Shown here: in pieces, positions 11,320 to 22,880 of the stretch
Position numbering within the stretch: position 1 is the stretch's first letter
Layout of the letters: every line of letters begins with the position of its first letter
Assembly: GCA_907164885.2 (NCBI GenBank)
Contig: OU015490.1
Coordinates: 10,394,516 to 10,458,515, forward strand
Direction of reading: 5' to 3'
Length of the DNA: 64,000 bases
DNA from: Dolomedes plantarius
Taxonomy: Eukaryota > Arthropoda > Arachnida > Araneae > Dolomedidae
Program-made: the position numbers and the translations under genes
The notes under the pieces: generated by a model
Told to the model about the DNA's origin: nothing
Databases searched by the model: none
The model's input: the letters and a program-made list of their open reading frames with translations, nothing else

Positions 11320-12536
11320 AGAAGTAGTAAATACCGTCAGAGACAAGTGTCTGCCGCATTGAAAAAGAAAATCATAACTTGATATGATTACATAGCAGTC
11401 AGTGCTATGATACATCTTTTAAGTTTTATCGCTAAAAGAATCTTTAAAAATCACATGATTATGTGACTAAAAGATAAAGGCTTTTAAAATTCAATATAAA
11501 TACTCCCATTTGAGTAGTCAAAAGGATTTGGGTGCAGTTTATGTACAGCTAATATCTAAAAGTCTTTTTTAATAGAATCCTTTGAATTACGAATTTAAGA
11601 TTATATTTAATGCGGATTCACCCTTAAACTGTTTTAGAGACTTAATTTAACAATAAATTATACAGTTATCGCATAATCAGGCAAATAATTTTTTTTTTGT
11701 ACGAAAATTTTACAACTACTGTTATATCTTAAAATTTAAGGCTGAAACTTTAAAAGTTCAGCATTTAAGATAATTAATTATTGAATATCATAATTTATTT
11801 TTCATTTTCTACTACTCTTAGTGTGTGCAGGTCCGAATTCTGCGCTAGGTTTGGGTATTTGTAGTCTTTATGAATTACATGCTTTGGTTATTTAGCCCTC
11901 ATGCTGCAAAATATGACCACAAAGTCTTTAGAATAATCTTTAGAAAGCGAAAAGTTCATATTAAGGATCTTTTACAGCTGACAGAACAAAATAAATTTAG
12001 TATTTACACACACATTAGTATTTCATTTAGTATTTAGTATTACACAAACTTCTAAGTGTGTCAATTGGGTTTTTTAAGAAAACCTACTTTGAGAATTAAC
12101 CAATTCTGTTTTGAAGGATCCTTTTATCATCTTGTTGGAGGTTAAAAAGGTTAGAGAGGGAAAATTCGATGCAGTTTTTCTACCGGAAGTGAATTCTTGC
12201 CGTAAAAACTGTTACTCTCCTTTTTCTCTCTCCAAACACCGAGAGACACTTGGCAGGCGGATTCTGCTATGCGCTCCACAATGGAAAGTAGTCGAATGTA
12301 ATGTGCCATATCATGGGATGCACTATGGCCAAATGGTCAGGACCCTAACTTTTGAAATCGCAGGCTTTAATACGCAGTAGGTGTGAGTGTTTGAAACTGT
12401 TTGGTGTAAGCTGTATGATTCGATCAGTTTATACCTCGTGTTACAAAATCTGTCAAATACACTTCCAAATCAACCAACGTGCTAATGAAACAATGCTAAG
12501 TAAACAATACATCCCCCCCCCCCCAAATTAGCAGGT
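11320..12536. other. AT-rich spacer with decayed SINE pieces
   Basis: A short match to a SINE tail (TTAGCCCTCATGCTGCAAAA) lies at about 11891-11925. A tRNA-like head (CTATGGCCAAATGGTCAGG) lies at about 12324-12345. Neither is complete. A C10 run occurs at 12512-12525. No gene is seen. Confidence 0.5.
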
Positions 12537-12934
12537 TTATGCACTTTTATTAAAGAGCATAAGCTTCTTTCTGTTATCTTCTCCATTATATGGATATTCC
12601 CTCGATACTCTATAATGATAATTAACACCTTTTAAAAATTTTCGAATGGTGGTTGCACATACATGATTACCAATTAATTCAGCAATCATTTCAGAATGTG
12701 TGGGAACACATGAAGTTTTTCGCACTTGTTCAACAATGCATGATGATTGCCAGATAACTTTTTGGAGAGACCTGAGCGGACTATATTGGTAGTAATTCCA
12801 CGGGCTTCATGCCTCTCAGTGACATATATAACAATAAAATATTCATTATCCTTCATCTTCTCTGATGTCAAGATAACTTTTAAATTCAAAATGAAGTGAA
12901 ATAATATGTTCCTGTAGAGAATCGGATCGTTCAC
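12537..12934 (-). pseudogene. Tc1-like transposase, N-terminal remnant
   Basis: In mixed minus-strand frames the sequence keeps the Tc1-type DNA-binding half: ERHEARGITTNIVRSGLSKK, then HSEMIAELIG...TTIRKFLKG and REYPYNGEDNRKK, which matches the usual second helix-turn-helix and linker. It ends in a short NKSA...PANF-like stretch, after which the catalytic domain is gone. Frameshifts are present. No terminal inverted repeats were found. Confidence 0.6.
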
Positions 12935-12939
12935 TCATT

Positions 12940-13946
12940 TAGGAGACATTTTACCATGTCCGGAAAAGTTCAAAGATCATACATAATTATCATTACTTAT
13001 ATAACTTATATTGAAATCATTTGGCTAAGACGTCTAAATTTTTAATTCATCAGAATGAATAATTTAGCAGTTCTGGCTGCCAATCGTATGTGTGCAAATT
13101 CTTTTTGTGTCCTAAAATTTATATTTTTTACCAATTATTCTGCCAATTTTCAAATTTTCAGATTTTTTCCCTTTTAGCTCATTTAATTTACGTAATATGA
13201 CAGCTTTAATAAAACCTTTTCTTAAATATATACAAATTTCTACAAAAAAAAAAAGATTTTTGTGCAAATACTTTTTGTACCTACTGTGATACATGTATGT
13301 GTGTGTGTTGACAAAGTATATATCTTGTAACGTCGCATGATTTTACCCAATAATTCTTATCCCCAATGTTATTCCTATAAACTGTTGAAGCGGAGTAACT
13401 TGAAAAAAAAAATCCCCTAGCCAAATCTTTCTATCAAAAGAGAAGAGAAAATTTCATTTTAAAAAGGAATTTTTTCGGCAGTGTCAATCGGAAAAAAATG
13501 ATAAGTGTTAGAAATCACCCATTCCCAATAATGTGATTTATACCCGTGCGTCAGAGGATCAGGAGAAGGCTTAAAATTCGCGAAGTAACACATTCTGATA
13601 GGATAAGTCCCGATCGTGATGAATGGCTGACCCAGTTCGAAGGAAACTTGCATCTCGATGTGACGACAACAAATCGGATGTCGTCTTTTCCCCCCAACTT
13701 AATCCGGGAGTTAGCGAAACGAGTGTGGAGGATGATTAATCTGCCTCTGTCTTATTCTAGATTTCTTCCGAGATCCAGTAATGGTTCTTTGAAGCCTTAT
13801 TATGTTACGACGAACGAAATATGTTTATATTTTTGTTTGTGTAGTTGTTTGGGTATTGTTCAAATGGCGGTATGGAAATGATGAATATAAATTTATGCTG
13901 GAATGCGGATTGCTGATGCGTGATAGTATTGTAAATGTTAATAATA
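12940..13946. other. Spacer with an unassigned coding-like patch (13530-13880)
   Basis: A plus-strand frame at 13546-13881 (111 codons, MRQRIRRRLKIREVTHSDR...) lies in sequence with coding-like composition, and the opposite strand is open over 13459-13653. I recognise no domain, and neither frame has a supporting splice pattern I would defend. The rest is AT-rich. Confidence 0.3.
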
Positions 13947-13971
13947 TACAGGGTGTCTCAGAAAACCTTGA

Positions 13972-14799
13972 TATTGGTTATTTAAATAACTTTAAAACAA
14001 TGGATGCATGCTTGTGTTGGGGCAAGCAAGGAAGACAAAGAATTGACCTTAATCATACATTTATTTAATAAATCATAAAATTCATTTAAAGTGCAATTGC
14101 TAATAGAATAATATTCCTCTTCATATTAACATTTTACATATGAGAAATCAGAAGCAGAGGCAAACTAAATGGTCAAAGCAATAATTTTTAGAGTCTATGG
14201 GGAGGTAGTTAATACTGCTCAAGAATGCAGCGATGAAAGATGGCATCGACGACAGGGGCCCAAATCACGTCATATACCGGATCATCATGGCGGGTTACCG
14301 GCACTACTCCTAGACTCCGAGGCAGTCGAGACTCTGTATCGTCTGAGTGCTAGGAAACCAGTCGGAGTAAAATCTGGACCTTCTCTCCTTTTTCTTTCTT
14401 ACTTGGAGGGGCTGGTGTCCATTTACGTGGGGGGGGCATTCTGGCCCGCCCCTTTTTTTCATTGGGCAGTGGGCTGTATTTCTCTCAGTAGTTCCTGCCC
14501 CAATTGGCTCCTTATTGTACTGCCCCTGTCCATAGTCTACGAAGTACCTCCCCACCATAATTTTCATTTGCCATACCACTTTGACCCTTATCATCGGAAA
14601 GTTTTACTGTTGGCCATAAAATGACGACCATCTATCTTGCAATATTTATAGACTTTTGATCGCTATCAATGACCATCGACAGCTATTCTTCTATTTCCTC
14701 CTGGTGTACAAGCCCTTATTTACCCCTGCCTCTGCAGCCTTTACAATAGATTTGTTCTTGGCCACACACCGCGGGGAATTTTACCATTCCGCTTCTACA
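13972..14799 (-). mobile_element. Solo LTR related to the Ty3/gypsy element at 17490-30577
   Basis: It aligns by eye along its length with the 834-837 bp LTRs of the Ty3/gypsy element (shared CAATGGATGCATGC, GCAGAGGCAAACTA, CATTGGGCAGTGGGCTGT, CACACACCG) but is clearly diverged. It is flanked by the exact 5-bp duplication CTTGA (13967-13971 and 14800-14804). With no internal region, it is best explained by LTR-LTR recombination of an older insertion. Confidence 0.92.
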
Positions 14800-14894
14800 C
14801 TTGACACATTTTAAAGATTTATATAAAAAAGGTAATCATGGTAGGATCTAGAAATTCACATGTGTTACCTTACATGTTAGTGTTTTTAGTATAG

Positions 14895-15240
14895 TCAATA
14901 AATCTCAATATGGGCTCGTTTTGTGGTTCGGAGAATATCCAGTCTGTGATCCATTTCAGCCCATATGCGTTCCATAATGGATTCCGCAACGCATGAAATT
15001 GCAGTAATTATGCTTCTTTTTGAGTTCTTTAAGACTGTCCACCTTTGTTGAATAAACTTTGTCTTTGAGAAATCCCTAAATAAAATAGCCAAGAGGTGTA
15101 ATGTCTGGATTCAAGGCGGCCATTGGATGGGACCATATCGTCCAATCCGACTGTTTGGAAATTCCTCTTTTAAAAAGTCTCGTACAATCATACCCCAATG
15201 AGGTGGTACACCATCTTGTTGCCTATTGATTCTGGGACCT
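14895..15240 (-). pseudogene. Mariner/Tc-type transposase, C-terminal remnant
   Basis: Minus-strand translation across frames gives QQDG.PPHWGMIVRDFLKE, FPNSR..GRYGP, then a SPDITPL-like stretch and finally SIMERIWAEMDHRLDILRTT...HIE. That is the C-terminal half of an IS630-superfamily transposase (second catalytic Asp to end). The last 65 codons are open (14895-15092); upstream parts carry stops and a frameshift. The N-terminal half is deleted. Confidence 0.75.
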
Positions 15241-15449
15241 AAATTAAAAATTTGTGGGACAGAAAAATAGCCATTTACAACTTTAGTCATTTTTCAACTT
15301 TCGCTTTCCCGGGACAACTAGCGCTTTGTGTTAAATCTTTTTGACACATAAAAAAACTCTAATATATCTGTGAATTTCCAGTTCCTACCTTGTATACTTT
15401 TTTTATATAAATTTTTAAAATGTGTCAAGGTTTTTTTGAGTACTCCCTG

Positions 15450-16286
15450 TATATATTTCGGAGTTATTGGGAATTTCAACAAAACAACGTGTCATATAAC
15501 CTCTGTAGTTATTTGAGGGAATATATGTCGTACTTTTTTATACATACAAATCTCGGGTAGAAATATAAAGTTTATTAATTTCTCATCCCGACATTGGGCG
15601 CAAATATTAAACACCCTTTTTAACGCCTCCAGACGTGGTCGCAAAATGTCCATTACGCTTTATCCCTTGAGATGTTGGGAAGCAGATATGGAGTATAATT
15701 TTTTACTCCTTTGACGTTTTGAATGAAAATTATAAGCATTTTTATTACTGCTCCAGACATTGAGTGGTAAACATTAAATTTTACTTTTGACTGATTAAGG
15801 TGCTGGAATGCAAAGCAAAGTAATTATTTTGTCTCTCCTTCCGTCGTTAAATGAAGGACAATATGAGGAATAGTTCTTTATTCTTACAGATATCGGGTTT
15901 AAAATATGAAGCCTTTCTGATATTTTCTACAGATAATGGTAGATAGATTTGGGTATTGCCCATTGCTCTTCCCGATTCAGGATGGGTGATGTGACGTAAT
16001 TTTTCAAACCCTTTTAAACGCTAGAGGATGCATTACTCTTAGATCCTCGACCTGTTTGTCGGCAAATGTATTACTTTTTGCAAGTTTGATGGCAAATATG
16101 AAGCATTTTTCTAAAGGCTGCAAGTACTAACCCTATTGGATTCGCTCGCCTCAATGTTGACCTATGGAGAAAATGTGTCGACTATTTACAGCTATATAAA
16201 TGCTAATAATCCAATAAAAATGGTATTTTCAGATAGCGTGTGTTACATGAGGTGGAACTGCCTTCCTCTAAAAATAAAAAAATGGG
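15450..16286. other. Unique spacer
   Basis: No coding frame, repeat pair or RNA signature is recognised. Confidence 0.6.
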
Positions 16287-16737
16287 TGTAGCAAAGCTCA
16301 GGTGAGTACGGGAAATGAAGACCAGGCGAATGAGCATCTAACTCCTTTTATTTAAAATCATTTAAATCTGGATACAAGATTTGTTGCCTTTAACATAATT
16401 AACAGGCGCGTTCGTAGCTCCGGAACGTCGTCGAACTGCTCTGCTCTGGTCTGGCTGGAAAGCTGAAAAACTTATTCTATTTATACTATCAGTCGCTCCC
16501 ACGGAGCATGCGCCGCAAGTTACGCGTGCCCAGAAAAACGCATGCATAATTAATGAAGTTTAACTTGCGGCGATTGCATCGGGAAAGATTCGCTGATACG
16601 AGAACGCACGGTAAACAAAATAACCAATGCCTCCGCTATTACTAACAGCCTGAACCTTTCCTCGCCTTGCAAGAGGACTCATTTTATAAATTTCGTCCAC
16701 CAAAGGAGTTGATGAGCGTTTTACATACACTATAACA
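16287..16737 (-). repeat. Lone 3' LTR of an otherwise missing LTR retroelement
   Basis: On the minus strand the segment runs TGTTATAG...GCTTTGCTACA, i.e. TG...CA ends. It contains a TATA box (TATAAATAG, about 16480-16488) and a polyadenylation signal (AATAAA) about 100 bp before its end, the usual U3-R-U5 arrangement. A strong polypurine tract (GGGAGGGGGGGGGGAGGAATC region, 16738-16758) abuts its 5' side, marking it as a 3' LTR. No matching second LTR or internal coding region is seen, and the flanks ATGGG / GATTC do not match. Confidence 0.75.
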
Positions 16738-16758
16738 GATTCCTCCCCCCCCCCTCCC

Positions 16759-17484
16759 AGATGAATTTAAATATAAAATATTAATTGCATTTTTTTAAAA
16801 CGAAAAATGCTCCGAGGTATAAAATTTCTTTCTCTACTATGGAGTACAATTTTAAAAAAATCTTTAAGGGGGCACACCACCTGTAAAACTTCAAAGAATC
16901 GATTTTTGGTTTTTGCTATATTCTGATTTTTGGGACATTTTTGAACAATATGTAGAAAACCGCATAAAAAAATAGCATTACTTCTCAAGTTTTGAGAGTT
17001 TATGTTACATAAACTCTTCTTTTTATGTAATCTTTATGTTAATCTTTTTCATGGCCACTCTGTTGCCATGGCCACGTATACTCCAACTTTTAACTTCAGT
17101 TTTCTGAAGTATGTAAATTTTTGGATTACGCGCACTGTTACTCCCAAACTATGTGTGCTAGACACACAAAATTTTATCAGATTTGTATTTTAAGTTTCTT
17201 TATATACTAAACCCCCCCCCCCCAAAAAAAAAAATAAATTTGTAAAAAAATTTTTTACAATTGAAAATGTTTTTAAAAAATTGCTAAATTTTAATTTTTT
17301 TTAATTTAATGTAAATTTTTAAATTTAAACTATATTTTTTGTATATTTTTTGGTTATTTTTTGGTTTTACATTAAACTTGAGTATATTACTAATTTAATT
17401 TGACCAAAAAATAGTTTCTGTAGGCATACTTCTTAATTTTATGATGCGCGAAACATCCAATGATTTTTTTCGCTTTTTAGTAAT
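16759..17484. other. AT-rich spacer
   Basis: Contains homopolymers (C12 followed by A10 near 17212-17232) and no recognisable gene. It could be truncated internal sequence of the element whose LTR ends at 16737, but shows no retroviral-type motif. Confidence 0.5.
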
Positions 17485-17489
17485 GTGTA

Positions 17490-18323
17490 TATAGGAGTGA
17501 ATCACCTAGAAGCAATGGATGCATACATGGGTTGGAACAAGCAAGGAATACAACGCATGGACCTTAAACATACATTTATTTGATAACCCAAATTTCAGTT
17601 AACTTGTCAGAGCTATTAATAATACAATCAGTTTCATATTAACAATTTTGACATACGATACCCAGAAGCAGAGGCAAACTATAGAGTCAAATATGATTTT
17701 TAGAGTCTATCGGGGAGGCACTTACTATAACGGATGTATGAAACGATGATCGTAGAATCGGCGACCGGGACCCAGTATCATCTCCAGTGTAGGAACACGT
17801 TGGCGGGATATTGGCACTTCTCCACGGCTATGGGGTAGACGAGAGCCTCCGACATCTAACTCTCAGGAACCCAACCTAAAATCCGTCTTCTTCTTTTTTT
17901 TGATTCCTTCCGTCCTTAGCGAAGCTGTTGTCCGTTTACAGGGGGGCCATTCTAGCACGCCCTTCACTTTCATTGGGCAGTGGGCTGTTTCTCTTTCAGT
18001 GGTTCCTATCCCTAATTGGTCCTTTATTATACCGCCTCTGTCGCCTCTGTCCATAGTCTATGTAGTACTCCCCGCCACATACGTTTATTTTGTAAAACAA
18101 CTTTGATTCTTCTCCTCTGACGTTTTTACTGTGGGCCATAAAATAACGACCATCCATCTTGTAAAATTTAAACTTCAGATCGCTATCACTGGCCACACCG
18201 ACAGCTATTCTTCTATTTTTTTATTGGTTTACAATCCTGTATTTACCCCTGCCTCTGCATCCTTTATGATACATTCTTTATTGTCCACACACCGTGGGGA
18301 ATTACACCATTTTCACTTCTACA
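17490..18323 (-). repeat. 3' LTR of Ty3/gypsy element A
   Basis: 834 bp; on the plus strand it starts TATAGGAGTGAATCACC and ends CACTTCTACA. It is about 99% identical by eye to the LTR at 29741-30577. Confidence 0.95.
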
Positions 18324-20445
18324 TCACACTCCACCACTATGGAAAATTTTTTTAACATTTTTTTTTTCTTTTTACAGTCGACACACGTCCCTGTTCACAG
18401 AAGCTGCAAATAAACATTTTAGAACATACATGACAGTGTAAGTGTGCCTCCACGCATCACAATATTAAATTAAATCTTCACCAAAACGACAAACCATACT
18501 AATTTTGAATTTTGAATGAGACTTCTAATTCTATATACATATTATATGCAATTTCTTTACCATACACAAGTTTTACTGTACATAAAAAATCAAATAATTA
18601 GCACATTTGTGGTTCTGTAAATATACTGAGTATAATACATTGGAAATTTCAACAGGAATGAGTACATTACAAATTTGTTTTACTCATTATTTTCAACAAA
18701 CTTCCCTGCTCTTTATTAGAGCTACCATTACAAACTAATCAACTATATATTAAATATATATATTAAATATATTAAACTATATATTAAATTTAATCAACTA
18801 TAATCAACTATTATAATTAATCAACTTATCTGCATCATTTTCATTGAAATAATTCTATCTTGAAATGACATCTTAGTTATTTATCTAACATGTTCACGTG
18901 CGTTAACTCTCAGCAACACTATCATAATATAAAACAAACATAACTACACAATAAGCTTCTTATTACCCACTACATTGATCAATGAAAATTCCATTATACA
19001 ATTTGTATCTATACATCATCATATCATCAACATAATTATTACTAAATATTTCCTCTTTAAAAAAAACACTATAATATTTATATGCCCATTTTTTTATAAT
19101 AATAATTGTAAAATAATAATTATAGCACAAAAATTTCATGAAATAAAATAAACCTTACCATAACAACATTAACTTTATATACATACATCAACATCATTGT
19201 AACTGCAAATCATCATACATTTATATCCTTCTCACAGATTGTTCGTATCCACAGTCCATAATTTTACATATGATATATTCTCTGTGCACGATTTCACGTA
19301 AAACACAGTTATATCGTGGATGTCTTTACGCTGATACATTTATATTCACCTAACCTTTTTTTTTTTTTGACTAAGATTACCTTCTTCCGTCACCGTTTGT
19401 TTACAAACTGTCAATTTGCGTTACCACCTGTGACACGCTCCCCTTGTCTTACTACCTTAACGTTACCATGACTACCGTCACGTACAGTCCGGTTTAAGGT
19501 TAACCTCCGTAATAGTCTAATCGCTAAACCAGTTTCTTTTCGCGGCTTATCGCCGTCATCGCTCACGTAAACCCCCCGCACTAATTACTTTTTTACGAAC
19601 TTAAGTGGCAACTCCAGCTTCTCCATACTGAGCTGATAATTGCCTCGTCATTTCTTCACAGCTCTGGTAAGGCGCGAATTCAAAATGCACGATGTCCAAC
19701 CTCGCGACTCTTAATCTTTCTGCATCGAGCTCAAAGCGTAACTATATCTGAACTTTTTGTATCACATTTTATTTATTTATTTTTTCTATTTTATACATAC
19801 AGTCATTTATTCTATTCGATATTTACCTTATAATGTGGCTAAATGTTATTTCAGCTATTTAACTCACATTGTGTATTGTATTCAATCATCTTTCGCATAA
19901 TCTAACTTGCTGGATATTAATTAATATGTTGCATTATTCTATTATATCCATTCTCATTCACCGTGCTATTTATTCATTTATTTAGTTTTATTATTCATTC
20001 ATTTATTTCATTTTTTATTTATATTTATATTTTTTTATTACTTATTGTCATTCGATCAATGCCGTGAACTCCTCCATCCCTATAAATCTCTGACCATCAA
20101 CATAACTTAATTTTTTAGCTCACCACTTTGCATGATATTTAATTTCGTTGTTTGTTAATGTTGTTTAACTATTTTTTTTAAACTCATATTGTCTTTTACT
20201 CTTTCAATGCTCAACGCTTTTTCCTACTCTGCTACCGCTGTGATATTGACGAACTATGATGGCCTTAATATTTTGTTTCATCTGTGCTCTTCCACCATCT
20301 TAATATTCGTATACTCTACAGGTATGTATTTAAACTTTTATTGGTCATTTGTTTTACTATTCATTTTTCTCATTACTTGTGACTCACTCATGCATGCCCA
20401 ACTTCACTTGCCCGATTTTTTTTTTATTTATTATTATTATTATTA
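18324..20445 (-). other. Non-coding tail between pol and 3' LTR of element A
   Basis: About 2.1 kb of AT-rich sequence with no frame longer than about 90 codons that resembles a retroviral gene. In an element with an envelope gene, env would lie here; none is recognised. A purine-biased stretch (GTGGTGGAGTGTGA, minus strand) adjoins the LTR and may be the polypurine tract. A TTA/ATT microsatellite lies at 20427-20456. Confidence 0.6.
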
Positions 20446-21907
20446 TTATTTTTTTAATTTGATTTGATTACTTCTTGGTCTAATATTATACCCATGTTGT
20501 TGTTGAATTTTTGTTCTATGCGAATCAATTTCCCTCCTGGGTGTCAATGATTCTTTTCGCGAATCCGTTTCCTGTGAAATAATTTGTTTACTACTCTCAT
20601 TGTCAAATTCCACATGTGTGTCATCGCCATTGATATTCTCCTCATCGATTATATTAGTTTGCACTTTTGGTAAATTCATTTTTACTAATTTCGTAATATG
20701 CACTTTACAATCTGCTTCAAAAGGATTCATCGCATTTTACATAAAAAATTATTATTTCTAAAGCTTTTCATAATGATATAGGGGCCCATAAATTTTGGGT
20801 GAAACGTACCCGGCGGCATAAAACTCTTGATGTATACAGTATCCCCAATATTCAAACTAACTGTAGCTTTCCTTTGTCTTTTGTCATATTCGTCCATCAT
20901 TCTTCTCTGATTAGCTAACGTATCATTAGGAATCTGTTCAATTTGTTCGAATGTTTTTTTGAGATACTCTGGTGATGGCTTCTGAGACTCACATGGCTGG
21001 TGGGCGGAGAAAGGTGTTCTAAGGGGGCGATTAAAAAATAAAACACTTGCCGTGTAACCAGTGCTTCTGGAAATCGAATTATTCATAGCTAATACAATGA
21101 ATCGGGATTGAACATCCCAATCGAATAATTTTTGTGAGGAAGCCATAATAGATTCTTTATACTGACGATGTGTTCTTTCACACATGGAATTTGCTCTCGG
21201 AAAGTAAACGCTGGTCTATCTAATTTCAATATTCAAATTTGATAGAAATGATCGAAATTCGTCCGATATAAATTGTGGTCCATTATCAGTCAATACAATT
21301 TTCGGCAAGCCAAACGATGAAAAATATTTCGTTACCGCATTGATTAGCGACGCTGAAGTAATCTTACGTAAGGGAAAAACTGACAAAAACCGTGAGTAGT
21401 GATCGACGATTGTTAGTACGAATTGATTACCTTTCAATGAACGTGGAAGTTTGCCAATGATATCCATGGATAAAAATTCTCCTGGTGCATAATTTTTTTC
21501 TATCTTTTGTAGTGGAACTGCAATTGTCGGTCTAGATTTGTATAGTTTGCATGTATGAGAAGTGTCACAATAATTTTTGATATCTCTGTACATTCCATAC
21601 CAAATGTAAACTGATTTACATAAATTGTACGTCTTAGGGAAGCCGAAATGAGCCGAGTGTGCATTCACCATTACATTGTTTTTTAATTTCTCTGGAACCA
21701 CTATTAAAGCTGGCTGCTCTTCTGTCATTGAATCTCTATCGGGCATTACCCATAGTAATTTGCGGTCACTGTCCCATCTAAACATTTTGTACCTTCTCCT
21801 CTCTTTCTTATTTCGTATTGCTTCAATGATAATTTTGAGTTTGGGATATTTTTGTTGATGTATCGTCATATTTCCTAGGAATATAGTTTTATCAACTTTA
21901 AAAATAT
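20446..21907 (-). pseudogene. Element A pol, integrase part, broken
   Basis: Read leftward from 21907: a zinc-binding region (HSAHFG...CDTSHTCKLYK), the catalytic core with first Asp (SMDIIGKLP), second Asp (VLTDNGPQF) and Glu (MCERTHRQYKES), then a C-terminal chromatin-side domain (GPYIIMKSF) and tail ending HGYNIRPRSNQ, a common Ty3/gypsy pol terminus. Integrase would join the cDNA to host DNA. Breaks: an in-frame TAG at 21216-21218 lies between the second Asp and the Glu, and a frame change lies at 20727-20730, where TGA and ATG overlap (ATGA). The 5' end of this segment is separated from RNase H by the nested element. Confidence 0.9.
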
Positions 21908-22342
21908 ATAGAGTTTCTATGCTCACTTCTACCCAGACTTGGGTGTATATAATTTGAAGTGGCACTCTATTTGTATTTTATACAAACACAGTTTATACAT
22001 GAAACAATGTTTATTGAATTCGTTGCACATATAATTGGCTTTTACAGCAATAAGCATGCGTACTACTTGTACGGAATGTATAAACACAGCTTTCAAGAAC
22101 AATATATTTTTATACTCACGAACAGTAAGTCAAACCAGCAGTACTGCCATGTAAACTTCTGGCCCGCTAAGCACTAGCGCAGGATAACACCTTTTCAACC
22201 TTAACAACCTTCCCTTTTTCATTAATGACGCTGCGTGGTATTTATACTAAGCGCGTATGCCGAAATTAGCATATCTAAAGCAGCTTCTTTAATTCACTCA
22301 AAAGTTCGATTCTTGTGAATCGAATCTTGTGTATACCTTACA
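21908..22342 (-). repeat. 3' LTR of B2
   Basis: 435 bp, plus-strand start ATAGAGTTTCTATGC, end ...TATACCTTACA. The purine tract GAGGGAGGCCAG (minus strand) lies just inside, at 22343-22354, as expected for second-strand priming. Confidence 0.93.
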
Positions 22343-22880
22343 CTGGCCTCCCTCGAAAAAAAAATTAGGTAACTGAGGTCTGAACGGCTTCAGTTAACTA
22401 ATTGAAAACGCGTGCTGGTCTGACTTTTTACATAATGGGTGGCAAAGTCAAAAAAACCTTCCACACGTTGTGTGGGGGAAAAACGCCACTACCATTTTAC
22501 AAAACTAACTCCGAAGGGTCCAGGTGACACCATCAAACAGTGGATTTGCAGAGTTGCGGATACTGGGCTGGCCAACTGCGCCCTAAAAAACTTATTTTAG
22601 TTAAAATTGTCAACACAATTGCACAGCATGACATTTCTTGACTGTATCTGCTCTCCCCCAATTTATAATGTACATGTGTTATTTTTGTGAAGTTAGTACA
22701 TTAGTGGTTAATTGGTATATTATGCAGTATGTATTTTTTTTTCTAGTCACTACATGTCCCCTTCAAAAATTTATAAAACAACAGTATGCCGTATTTTTTT
22801 TCAGTGGCTCACCCCTTCCCCTCAAAATGTTTACACAGTATATACAATGGGGAACTTCAAACCAATTTGGTTCGGTTTTA

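Larger units (their letters stand above)
13949..15449 (-). mobile_element. Mariner/Tc-type element with inverted repeats interrupted by an LTR
   Basis: The right end read inward (CAGGGAGTACTCAAAAAAAC, then CTTGACACATTTTAAA) matches the left end read as CAGGGTGTCTCAGAAAAC, but the left repeat is split at CTTGA by the LTR at 13972-14799. The match resumes at 14800 with CTTGACACATTTTAAAGATT. TA lies at both outer edges (13947-13948, 15450-15451). Removing the LTR leaves an element of about 670 bp that encodes only a transposase C-terminus. Confidence 0.88.

Noticed and set aside
11032..11415. 127-codon minus frame with repeated SALYTY motifs
   Set aside because: The apparent protein repeat comes from the inverted-repeat ends of two abutting MITEs.
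18324..20445. Possible envelope gene of the Ty3/gypsy element
   Set aside because: No frame of useful length, signal peptide, glycoprotein or fusion motif on the coding strand.
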